Assembly: GCF_021155765.1 (NCBI RefSeq)
Contig: NC_060116.1
Span: forward strand, 5,766,001 to 5,830,000
Length of the DNA: 64,000 nt
Origin: Diprion similis
Lineage: Eukaryota; Arthropoda; Insecta; Hymenoptera; Diprionidae
Direction of reading: 5' to 3'
Shown here: one piece after another, positions 24,937 through 36,189 of the stretch
Position numbering within the stretch: position 1 is the stretch's first letter
Layout: the number at the start of each line of letters is the position of its first letter
Position numbers and translations under genes: made by a program
The notes under the pieces: generated by a model
What the model was told of the DNA's origin: nothing
The model's input: the letters and a program-made list of their open reading frames with translations, nothing else
Databases searched by the model: none

Positions 24937-27900
24937 ATGAAGGTGAAAAGATCGATTGTCCTGTTTTGCTTTCTGGGCTGTGTGTTGTGCAGCGAGGAGA
25001 AAGATGGCGATATCCGAAAGACGAAATCGGTGCCGAAGCAACGTGACAAAACGCCGTACGGAAAATACCTCAAACCGTCTCTCGACGAGGGTGAAAAATC
25101 GAGCGTCATCGATTTCGCACGTGATCGAAGAATAACCGATTCGAACGGTTCCGAGTTTGAAAACGCGACGAGTCGGAACAACGAGTACTCGGTTGATACG
25201 GAATCGACGAAAATGGTCGCCGCGAGATCCGCGGCCGAGGATCAAGCGGAACCCATCGTCGCCTTGTCGAAGAGTTCCCACGAATCGACGCCGTTGAATA
25301 TGCCGACATCCAACGCGAAGTCGAAGGACCGGAAACGCGGAAAGTACTGGCCAACGAAAAACAGTACGAGCAAAGCGGTCGACGGTATTTGCCCGTCTAT
25401 GGACATAAGGAATTCGGTGAATAATTTCAACAATTTGAAGGACTGCGAGATCATCGAAGGATTTCTTCAGATCGTACTGATCGATCGACCGAACGAAACC
25501 TTATTCGAAAATATGACTTTCCCAAAGCTCAGGGAGATCACGGGCTACCTCTTGTTCTACAGAGTAAACGGACTGAAAAGCCTTACCAACCTGTTTCCCA
25601 ACCTCGAGGTCATCAGGGGACAAACGTTGATGACCGACTACGCATTAATGGTCTACGAAATGCGCAATTTGCAAGAGGTAATATATAAATCTAATCTATA
25701 ATCTGTGATCGGCTCGTGAAATATTAATAACAAGTCTGTCAGCAGCTATGCTTAGTAGGTTGGACCGAAAATGGAAAATTTTAGAAAAATCGATATTTAA
25801 TGGCCGGGTGTGGAAAAGTTGTCGTTTAAAGGTACGCGTGTAAATACAGAAATTTTTTTTGCCGCCATTTCGTAAGTTGAGATCTTCAGCTCCGGAAAAA
25901 GCTTCGAAGTTTCGGTTTTATCGATCAATCCAAAATTCACGCTTATTTCCGTACTTGTACATGTAAGCACGATCATGATGGTCTCTTATTTCGCATCAAA
26001 TTGGGATATTTTGAAATGTCGTTCTCGTGTATAATAGACTATCGAGAAAGTTATAGAAAAACGCAAAGTTATAGTGTTTAGAATTGAAATCTCGCTATTT
26101 TCATATCCGTGCTTGAAACCGTGTTTGGAGAGATAGCGATAGACGCTGGATCAATAACGTGGGATCCGCGAATTAGTGATAGAGGACAGGAGCGAGTGAA
26201 TCGGGATGATAATTAAAGATATTTGATGATTAATGAACAAAAGACATGTTTTATTTATGCACACGACACGAACCGTATCGCTAGATATTAGAAAGCAACT
26301 GAAGTTTTACAAAGACGAGGGAATACGTAAATGATGCTGAGATATGATTTTGAGAAAGTAGACAATTGGCAAGTGTGAGTAAACCTTGATAGACAGAGTT
26401 GTTTCAATTCTTTCTTTTGCAATTTTTTCTTTTCTTTTCTTCTGTACTTTTTTCTAATTTTTATCTATTTCTGGTTGGTTCAATATGATACTTTATGTAC
26501 TCTTATTAGAGGAAACCGTTTGTTGAACCACCAAGAAAGTATTTGTACGGATTAGAGAATTGGGAAATAATTATTTTTCGTTTCAAGCTTTCTCAAGAAA
26601 CCGGAGAATCTCAAATATTATACTCTTCTTCGTAGAGGGCGACGAATAGGTTGCTGCTTGAATTTATCGAGTAAATTATTATTACTTAGGTCTTAGTTTT
26701 ACTGACTAAGTCACTGACTAACTCACTGACTCAATGACTTAGTGGGTTCCTAAGTAATAGGACCAGAATGGAAAAGCCTGAAACAAAATTCAACTATTTC
26801 TCAATTCTCTAATCCGTACAAAAACTTTATCTAGTTTAAAAAACGGCTCTTTTTATTGAGAGTGTACAAAAAGTATCACATCGAACCAATCATAAATGAA
26901 AAGACATTAGAAAAAGTACAGAAGGAAATGAAAAAAAAAAAAAGAAATGAAACGAATGTGCAGCCAATGACGATTCCAAGCTCGGACACGAAAAGAACAA
27001 GATTTCGTTTCTAAATGAATGCGAAATTAATCAATGTGTCCGGGAAACTAAGCAAATGTTTTAAGTACCTGCTTGCAGGAAAAAAATTCCGTTTGGATTT
27101 TTTTTTTAAATTCATATAACTCAAGTTATATTACCTTTTTGTCCGATATCTTCGAAAAAAACGACGGAACTAATAACTTGAAAACAAAAAAAAAAATAGA
27201 AAAAAAAATTGATAAATAATATCGAATAATTTTTTGGATATTGAATAATTGATGAAGCAAATAGCTATATGCAATTTTCACTTTGTTAAGGGACTGAAGT
27301 GCTAATTAGCTTTTCGATGAACATTATGATCACAAATCGAGTATAAAAAAAGCCAATTCATGCCTGTACGATAAATATTATTCTGACATTTGAAATAATA
27401 TTTACACACTATGTACCGAGTGTGATATTAAACGACTGAACATGCAGAGTATAAAAAAAAGTCGGTAACAGCTGCGCATGAAGAATGACCTGACGGACCC
27501 ATAAAGGTGGGTTGCGCTAGGCGCGTTTGTTGAAAGCGGGACGTGCCCCAGATAGCTTATCTTATTTTTCCTTTGAAATAGTTTTATTGCGTTCATACCT
27601 AACTGTCGGTAGAAAGAGAAAAAAAAAAAACATTCAACATCGTGAAATTGAGATTTGCTTGTGCAAAGTTATTGCAAAGACGAAAATAACAACGGTTGCA
27701 TGCCATCATTTTAACATTCAGAATGGAAGGTCACATTTGCAATTTCCAAGACTCGTTGAATATATTAAAAGACGAAGAAATAACAACTTTCGATATTTAT
27801 CGTGCATTTGAAATATTCAATGGATTGACTTGTGGCTTTTTTTTTTTGTTAACATAACTGATTAGAGGAAAAATAGAACCTATATACCTACCCATTCGAT

Positions 27901-30900
27901 GTTTGGATTCGACTAAAAATCGATAATGTATTCATCGTACGTTTTTCACGGTATGTTGTGCTTACGAAACGCGTTTTTAATTCTAAGATAAATTCTGCTT
28001 ACTTCCCACACACAAGGAATCAAAGGAGCTGAACTTCGAAGACAATAACTCGTATTGAGGTCAATTGACGGCAAGGTTAACCAGCTTGAACCAATTGACC
28101 CTTGGTTGAATTTGGCGCCTGACCTCTCTCGCTTTTATTCAATTGAATAACAAATTCTCATACCTATAATATGTTTCAGCTCGGTCTTAAGAATCTAACG
28201 GAAATAACGAGAGGAGGAGTGATCATCGAGAATAACCCGAGTCTCTGTTTCGTGAAAACCATCAACTGGTCGATGATCGTTGTTGCCGGTGACATATTCA
28301 TCAAGCAAAATGGAGAGTCCACTTGTCCGGGTTCGTTGAAATATATAATTATGAAAATAATGTCGATACGTTAATCGTCCGGATCGCCAATAATGTTGTA
28401 TTTCATGGTCTCTTCGTTTCCCATTTATCCAACACGCAGGTTGTCCGCAATGCAACCTTGGCTATTGTTGGACGTCGAAACATTGTCAGCTAATGGAGAA
28501 GCCTCGGTGTCACTCGGAGTGTTTGGGATGGTGTCACGGACCCAAGGATACGGACTGTTACGTTTGTAAGCATTTCCGTCACGACGGAAGATGCGTCCGA
28601 AAATGCCCGGCGCACCTGTAAGATGATTATTTTACTTGAAAAAAGGCAGCTTAGTGCACTGTGATACCTTTCACGGAATCGTAAGTTCTACTTCCTGTTC
28701 TTTTCTTCTTCATGTTCATACAGGTACGGTTACTTGATGAGGAGATGCATCACTCAACAGGAATGCTTGACGATGAAACTGATCCTTCCGCGAAACGATT
28801 ACGGGGAACACGATCAAGACGTTTTTCGTCCCTTCAACCATTCTTGCATCCAGCAATGTCCCAAGGGGTTCGAGGACGCCGTCGATCCGAAAACTAATGT
28901 AAGTTTCTACTCGTTGTTAACGATGAGTGTTTATGCTTGATCCTTTCATTACCGCAATGCAGGATTTTCCTGGCTTTAAACCCTCGAGTATACTTCATTT
29001 CTAATCCTAATTTTCGCAGATCACGACGTGCCGAAAATGTGCTGGACCTTGCCGTCGAATATTGATTGGAGGTACTATCCGAAATATGGCCGACGCTCAG
29101 CGTTACGAAGGTGTCGACGTCGTTCAGGGGGGTCTTGAGATTCACATACAAAACAACAATCCAAACCTAATGGCCGAGCTTGCCAAATCGTTCTGTTCGG
29201 TTGAAGAGATCACCGGGTACCTCAAGGTGACGCATTCGTTTCCGATCACGTCGCTGTCGTTCTTTAAGAAATTACGAGTGATCAGGGGAGAACCACCGGA
29301 CAGCAACAACTCAAGTCTTACGATACTGGACAATCCAAATTTATCGTATTTGTTCCCGAAGGATCAAAATATCACAGTTCAAAGGGGCAGGATGTTCTTT
29401 CACTACAATCCCAAGCTCTGTTTTTCGAGGATCGAAGAACTCGGCCGCATGGTCGGTATCCAGAATTTTTCCAAAGTGGACGTTGACCCGGAGTCTAATG
29501 GTGATAAAGTCGCCTGCGACAATGGTAACATAAATATAACTGTGAGGGAAACTGGGCCGGACGTTGCTGAAGTTGAATGGAAGAGTTTCGAGCCGTCGAC
29601 TGGCGAGCATCTTCTGGGCTACATTTTGAACTACATAGCAACCGACAATACGGACGAGACGGTATTCGACTCGAATTTTTGCGGGAACAACACCTGGCAG
29701 TCAGTGGACGTCGATCCGCCAATGTCCGATGGAAATTCGCAGAAAGTTTCGAAGTCGATAACTGGCCTGAAGCCGTACACCCGTTACGCGATATACGTGA
29801 AGACTTACACCCTGGGGAACGAGGGTTCCTTCGCGAGTCCGATTGGTCAGTCGGAGATAATTTTTTTCCGTACTCGAAGCGACGTACCGTCACCCCCGAC
29901 GAACTTGTCCTCGGTTCCGTCAAGTGATACCGAAATCATAGTGCGATGGAGTCCGCCAGAGTTCCCAAACGGACCAATAGGATACTACATTTTGTCAGGA
30001 TTTGTGAGAAGAGACGATCCCGAGTTACTCGAGGAGAGAAACTACTGCAAATACGGTCTCGTCGACGAGACGGATATCGAATTTGAGCCTGGCTTCGAGG
30101 TGACGGAGAAAGTGGCAGTGGACTTGACGACGGAAAAATCTGACTTTGAAGCTGCAACGCGGAAAGATAACACGAAGAAAACCACAAGGTCGTGCTGCAA
30201 AAAGGACCTTGTCGAGGCTAAGCCTGCGCCTCCGATAAAGTTTGCGATCACGTGCAACGAGAACATCAGTCTCAGCCGTTTCGTACCTGGCAAGCAGAGT
30301 TTCTGCAGACCGTCGAGTATGAGTTACCCGAAGCCAGTGGTTGTCCGGGGTGCGTACGAAGTCTTTTCGTTCAACGTTACCGGCGAAAACAATTCCTACC
30401 TCGTTAAAAACCTGACGCATTATTCGACTTACACTATTTCCGTCGCCGCCTGTGGTATGAAGCTCGAGGACGGCGCGGAGCAGTGTTCCCTGGTCGAGTA
30501 CACGAACACCAGGACCTTGAAGAGGGAGTCGGCCGACGACGTGCGCAACGTCAACGTGGAGATTTTGAATAACACGATAGTAACGGTCTCTTGGGATTCG
30601 GTAGCCGAGCCAAACGGATTGACGGTCGCCTACAAGATCGAGTACACGAACCTCGACGTCAGAGATGTGAAGAAAGCTGAAGATTGCATTACGGAGAAGG
30701 AGGCACGCGAAAAACGCAACACGTTCACTTTGGGCAATCTGAATCCGGGAAAGTACAGCGTCAGGGTCCAATCAATGTCGCTCGCCGGAGACGGAAACTT
30801 TTCGGGATTTGTCGAGTTCGCTGTTGGAGTACAGGACCATAGCTCGATGGGTGTGATGATAGGGTTATGCTTTGCCATAGTCGCTGTACTAGTGGCATTC

Positions 30901-32073
30901 ATCTTGTGTCTCATGTGGAATCGGCGGCAGTACAAAATGAAACAGATCAGATTAATAGCGAGCGTGAATCCGGACTACATTGAGACGAAATACGTCCTGG
31001 ACGAGTGGGAAGTGCCGCGAGAGGATGTCGAGATAATGGAGGAGCTCGGGTTGGGTAATTTTGGAATGGTTTACCGCGGCATCTTGAACGGCACAAGGAA
31101 CGTTGCGATAAAAACAATATCGGAAACGGCTAATTATCGTGAACAAAACGAGTTTCTGAACGAGGCATCGGTCATGAAGAATTTCTCCACCTTCCACATA
31201 ATCAAACTACTCGGTGTCGTCTCGATTGGTAGTCCGCCGTTCGTTATAATGGAGCTTATGGAGAACGGGGACCTTAAAACGTATCTGAGAAAGATACGAG
31301 ACACCCAGTTGGTGCCGAACTTTTCACGCATATGCAGAATGGCCGCAGAAATCGCAGACGGAATGGCTTACCTCGAGTCGAAGAAATTCGTTCACAGAGA
31401 TTTGGCAGCGAGAAATTGCATGGTATCGAAGAATCTGGTTTGTAAAATCGGCGACTTTGGTATGGCCAGAGATATATACGAAACTGATTACTACAAGATC
31501 GGCAAGAAGGGTTTGCTGCCGATCAGATGGATGGCGCCGGAGAATTTATCCGACGGTGTTTTCACCTCTGACTCTGACGTTTGGTCGTACGGCGTTGTAT
31601 TGTACGAAATATTGACCCTCGCCGAAATTCCATATCAGGGATTCTCGAACGAGGAAGTACTGAACTACGTGTTGCGCAAGGGCACCGTTGAAATACCGAA
31701 AAACTGTCCTGAGGTAATTTACAAAATAATGGAACGTTGCTTCAAGTGGAGACCTAACGACAGGCCGACCTTCCTCGAGATAGTTTCCGAGCTAGAGCCG
31801 TTCCTTTCCCAAGATTTTTGCACAACGTCGTTTTACCACTCCTCTGACGGCGTCGAAATCCGTAACTCGGGGGTAAAAAAGGTTTACCACAACGCTGCGC
31901 CCATCAGATTTTACTTTGGCAACGAAACCGCGAGGTGGGTGAAGGACTTCGAAGACAACGTGATGCTGCTTGATCAAACTAAGGCTGGTTCGAGTCGGGG
32001 ACGCATTTTTAAGAACGGTTTTCAACAGTTTGGCGACATCTCCGCCATGGAGGACATATCTTTGGATCGTTGA
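24937..32073 (+). CDS. InR: insulin receptor-like receptor tyrosine kinase
   Basis: Insulin-like peptide receptor of the plasma membrane, predicted to autophosphorylate and signal to PI3K/Akt. I place five coding exons at 24937-25677, 28180-28330, 28440-28617, 28724-28898 and 29020-32073. All junctions are GT–AG and in phase, giving 1,432 aa. In order: signal peptide (about 1-20), an unusual ~130-residue hydrophilic extension, the L1 domain from about C152, a Cys-rich region in exons 3-4, L2 (about 430-590), three FnIII domains, a membrane span (about 1023-1047), the juxtamembrane docking motif NPDY (1065-1068) and a kinase domain (about 1080-1335). Kinase hallmarks are all present: GLGNFG loop, VAIK lysine, HRDLAARN (about 1206), DFG (about 1227) and the activation loop YETDYY (1235-1240). 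The C-terminal tail is short (about 95 aa). The insert domain lacks an RX(K/R)R furin site (see findings). Family identity is certain. Which of the insect InR paralogues it is cannot be decided here. Confidence 0.96.
25678..28179 (+). other. large first coding intron of the insulin receptor gene
   Basis: A 2.5-kb intron between the L1-encoding exon and exon 2. The donor follows GAG at 25677 and the acceptor is TTTCAG ending at 28179. I see no coding exon inside. It carries a fold-back element at about 26400-26960 (separate entry) and a stretch at about 26690-26750 rich in ACTGACT/ACTTAG-like short repeats. Confidence 0.85.
26400..26960. repeat. fold-back (MITE-like) element in the insulin receptor intron
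   Basis: Two arms of about 200 bp are inverted copies. The segment around 26540-26580 containing CGGATTAGAGAATTG is matched in reverse complement near 26800-26820. The flanking poly-pyrimidine block with TTCTGTACTTTTT (about 26440) is matched by a purine block near 26920. The central 170 bp also has shorter inverted pieces (CTTAG/CTAAG). There is no ORF, so it is a non-autonomous element or old inverted duplication. I did not identify a clean target-site duplication. Confidence 0.7.
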
Positions 32074-34916
32074 TGCGTTCATCCACTTGCAAAAACCTTC
32101 AGCGGTTGGTTAGTATCTTCGTTGAAAGCTGATCGCCGAAACTCCGCGAAAGACTGCAGCCTTGTTCTCGATCAAAGTACCTAAATTTCGAGACATTTCG
32201 GTGGTGGTTCGCTACACATTACCCGTATTCCGTGTCTCATTCAAATTGTAAAAGAGCGTGCGAAAAATATAGGAGAGAAGGGCGAATGTGTGAGAGTCAA
32301 GAAGTGAACGAGAGACTGCTGTTTTTGTGCCTTTAGACACAAAGTGCCTTATTTAATCAACGAATAATGAAATTCATGGAAAATGTGTCTGGAAAGAAAT
32401 TCATCTTGGCTGTTTCTCTACAATTCATTTCCGTCAGTCTGTGTAGAAATACCGTTTTAAAATATTTTACCTTGGATAAAGTCATTCTTGAAAGTAACTT
32501 ACTCCTGATAAGTTGTATTCAATTACACATCGTCATCACAGATCTTGGCGCGGTTTGTTACCAAGAAGGAGAAGAAGAAGTTTGCGTTTTGAAGAACGAA
32601 TACCGCTAAATATTACATGCATATGATATATCCAATGCTATTTCAGACACATTTTTCTTGTTTTCGGGACCAACGAGTCGGAGTTGAAATTCTCTGAAGA
32701 AACATGTAGAATTGGATTTTATTCTTCATAAAAAAATTTCTTACGTACAACTTCCACCTCTGTAACTATGACATATGCATGTGCATATGTATATGTATAT
32801 CGTAGATAGTTTTTGAACACAACACAATGAACTGAGGCTTAAATATTATTTAATTACTTGCGTCACCGTATCGTAATATGGGTTATATCATAAATCCAAC
32901 TGTATTATTATCATCAAAGATTTCTTGGCTTCGATTGAACTCCGGTTGAATAGATCGCAGATCTTAAATTCCCTTGTTTCATACGATCACCTTGAACTAC
33001 AGATAAACCAGAACTTCTTGTCAAGCTAGTTATTCCAATCTTGATTAATCAACTTTAGACTTGGTCCGACCTATTACCCATTTTTTACACATGGAACTAT
33101 ACTTTACGTGCATCCGTTTAATTCACCAAATAATACAACTCATTTCAACATTAAATTCCAAAGATGTATTTCAATTCAGTAAGAGTGCGATTTGTCAAGA
33201 ATCAGAATTTCATTGAATTCCAGACTCGCGAAAACGTCAAGAGAAGCTTTTTTCGAGGTTGAAAAAAAAGATTTGTTCTACTCGGGTGAAAAAGATTTCT
33301 ATTTGTTTTTTTTTTTTTTCTTTTTAATTGAATTGTTTTTATTTTTTGCTGCTCACGTACCTTAGATTTAACGATCGTTTCTGTTATAACTTTAAACACT
33401 CGCATATGCCGAATTTAAAAAAGTTTGGCACGCACTTGCGTATTCCTAGAAGTAGACCCTGTACTCACGTGTGTACATACATGCATACGTACACTCGACT
33501 CATTAGATTCCGAATGTACCAGAATCGGAGACGTCGGGTGTACGTCTGTCAATTGCAACTATATTTGCGATTAGGCAAGTCCTTTCGCGCAACGTCGCAG
33601 ACACGAGTATAAACATTTACTTATTTTACGTCGCACTTATGACGGTTGCACGTGAGAATTTTGCACCGGGATATTCCTAATCAAAAAATCCTGCCATACC
33701 GTCTTCCACAAGAGACTATGACCATTATATTGTATACAAAATTAATTTATACACCCTAGCGATTAAGTTAAATTATTCTATTTTAGATAATAAACCAATT
33801 CTCTATTTTGTTTTCGTTATATTTCTTGTTTCCGCGTACAGCGACGTTCTTATTCTTATAATTAAGGTGTTCGTTGATCGGGAGCAGGAAAATTTGAAAT
33901 CAAATAACTTGTACTTTATAATATATTTTATATTATGTATAATTATTTTATGTTCATACACTTAAGACTTACATTCAATAGTTATGGACCGTAACAATGA
34001 TTAATTAATATCCTAAGCCACGTTACTGTTAGTATTGCCGCTGAGTATTACAACTAGTCACATAAGCCAAAAGTTTGTTATTCTCGCAGAAAAGTTTTCT
34101 TTTTTTTTTCAGTTTTTTAAATAAACAGTAATAGGAAACCCAATAACCGTGTTCGTCAATCATCCCCACCTCACGTTCACGCTTATCTATACATAATCCG
34201 TAACATCCGTAACCTTATTGTTAAAACACCTACACATAGTTCTCAATTATCGCTATATCTTGTGCCGGCCGCACTTGACCTCTTCACATTTACATAACAC
34301 GATATCCAGTTTTTCTTTTGCGCCTATTTTTTTTCTCTTTGTCCTGGAGCAAACAGCAAAGCTCTAATCTAATCTCGCTGCGATTATACTCTCAAGAAGC
34401 CCGCACGTATATCGACTAGACGTTGAGCAAGCAATAAGGGTGTCGGTCCATATGGCGCTTGGTAACGCTCGTTTGTAACTCAATCTCGGCTTCAACATTG
34501 ATAATTATGAGTGATCAGGTGTCTGCTTGTCGCCTACGTACTAATTGTCTTACCGAAGCAAGTATCGACGTGGGTGGTCCCCATCTTGCGCCTCGACGAT
34601 GTGCAGGCCAAACTAGAGTTTAACCAAGCTTACCGCAAAAATCACTCCTGAATACCGGTATTCAATTGAAAAAAAAAATCCCGTTTCCTTTCCTATTCCA
34701 ACTTTGACAGCACCGGCAATATATTACATCGTACATGATATAACAACCGTTTTAGATGAGCAAGGTACATTTTCAAAGTCATGGAAAGTCGTTTTCTCCC
34801 GTGCAAAAAGAGATGGAATTCGCAATAACCGAATCGACTAAATATGAGGCCATTCAGCCTGTAAAACCCAATTCAATCTCAATTATACAACATCACAGAC
34901 ATCGCATGATGTTCAT
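32074..34916. other. intergenic, insulin receptor 3' flank
   Basis: No gene seen. The first canonical AATAAA I find after the receptor stop is at 33789-33794, so the 3' UTR may be ~1.7 kb. An earlier AATAAT lies near 32362. Confidence 0.4.
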
Positions 34917-36089
34917 CTAGTTAAGATAAGGATTGTAATGATTTGCGTTCATGTTTTCAAGTTCAACGACGGTGTACTTTTTCGTGGGTATCGGGTAATG
35001 GTCGAGGTTTAAGAGAGGGTTGTAAATATTCGCATTCCTGGTTTCGATCTCTTCGAAAGTCGCAGTCTTCGATTTGTCTTGGTGGTGCTTCGGGTCAAGA
35101 TCGAGACCAAGGGACTGAGAGTCTGCTTTTCTTTGGATTTCATTCGAGTCATCCGAGCGATCGACCTTTGAAGGCCACCAGGTAGCAGCGGGTCGGTTCG
35201 GTTTTCTGGGTTTTGTTGCATCTGCTAATGTTGCCGGGACGAGCGGGACTTCTGGCTTCAGGTAACTGGCATCGTCGTCGAGATTTGTTCTCCAATCCAG
35301 GTTCAGCGGTTTCTTCACCAAATTTTCTTGAGTAATTTCACCTTCAGTTTCAGCAGGAATTAACCGCGATGAAGGAAGCCCGAATCGGGTACTCATCGCC
35401 TGTAAATTCTTCAATTTTAATCGAAAAATTTTACATTGTGAAGAAATAAGGTTTGAGCATGACTGCAGAAGGAATGTCCAGATGATTTCGAGATAGACTA
35501 ATTTGTTTTTGCCACTTATCGTAAAAGGAAATTAATTTTACTATTTATCGGTAAAAGTCATTTTACATTTCACTCTGACAATTTGTTTTTACGCGAAGTA
35601 CTTATGCTTACAAGTGATTAGTGAACGTACAAGCAACGATTTTAAAAACAAAAATTTCTACTTGAAAAAAACAAAAAAAATTAAAATAGGACTTTCGGAG
35701 AAACAGTTCCAATCGACATTTCTTTGAAGGTCGAGCGATATGTATTCGGGTTTAATGACTCAGAATTTTGTCTGACCGAAGAGTCCCAATAAATATCAGG
35801 TCAAGTAAGAACGGTTTACAAATAATTTGGCATTTGTATGTATAACAGAATCATATCTTCATTAAATGCGCAGTTATTTTTATGCACCCATCCCTTTCTT
35901 TCAAGTTAAATTCGCATACGATGATAAAAGAATTTGTAGGAGTGGGTATAAGGTGTTCTCGCGATTAATGAAATCTCAAATAGAACTCAGATTCTTGGTC
36001 AATGCTTAATTACGGTAGACGGATACACTTACCAGAGCTTGCATGGTAATTAATACCATTAGAGAGCAAAGGTATAGCAAGAAATCCAT
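34917..36089 (-). CDS. small secreted protein, candidate peptide precursor, with internal repeat
   Basis: I do not recognise this gene. There are two coding exons on the minus strand: 36089-36033 (19 codons) and 35399-34917. The donor is CTG|GTAAGTG, the acceptor ends TTTACAG, phase 0, for a product of 179 aa. Exon 1 encodes essentially a signal peptide (MDFLLYLCSLMVLITMQAL). The mature part is hydrophilic, proline- and charge-rich, has no cysteine and carries dibasic KK, RK and KK sites. Two copies of a motif N-A-N-x-Y-N-P-x-L-N lie at residues 141-150 and 170-179. The second copy is the exact C terminus and lies 9 residues past a KK site, so the last 19 residues could be released as a peptide. 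A strong TATA/Inr promoter lies just upstream. It could be a neuropeptide or hormone precursor, or another secreted protein; the function is unknown. Confidence 0.85.
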
Positions 36090-36152
36090 CACTAAAACGG
36101 AGTAAAAGCTGCACTGCACTACACGGAGTAACAATAGTCGACTAAGGACTCA

Positions 36153-36186
36153 AACTGACCGTCCTCTCGGCGCGCTTATATTTATA
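36153..36186 (-). promoter_or_regulatory. TATA box plus initiator of the secreted-protein gene
   Basis: On the minus strand, TATAAATA occupies 36186-36179 and an arthropod initiator TCAGTT occupies 36158-36153. The presumed +1 A is at 36156, about 30 nt downstream of the first T of the TATA box. That is the expected spacing, and it leaves a 5' UTR of about 67 nt before the ATG at 36089. A focused TATA promoter suggests regulated, tissue-specific expression; that is inference. Confidence 0.75.
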
Positions 36187-36189
36187 AGA

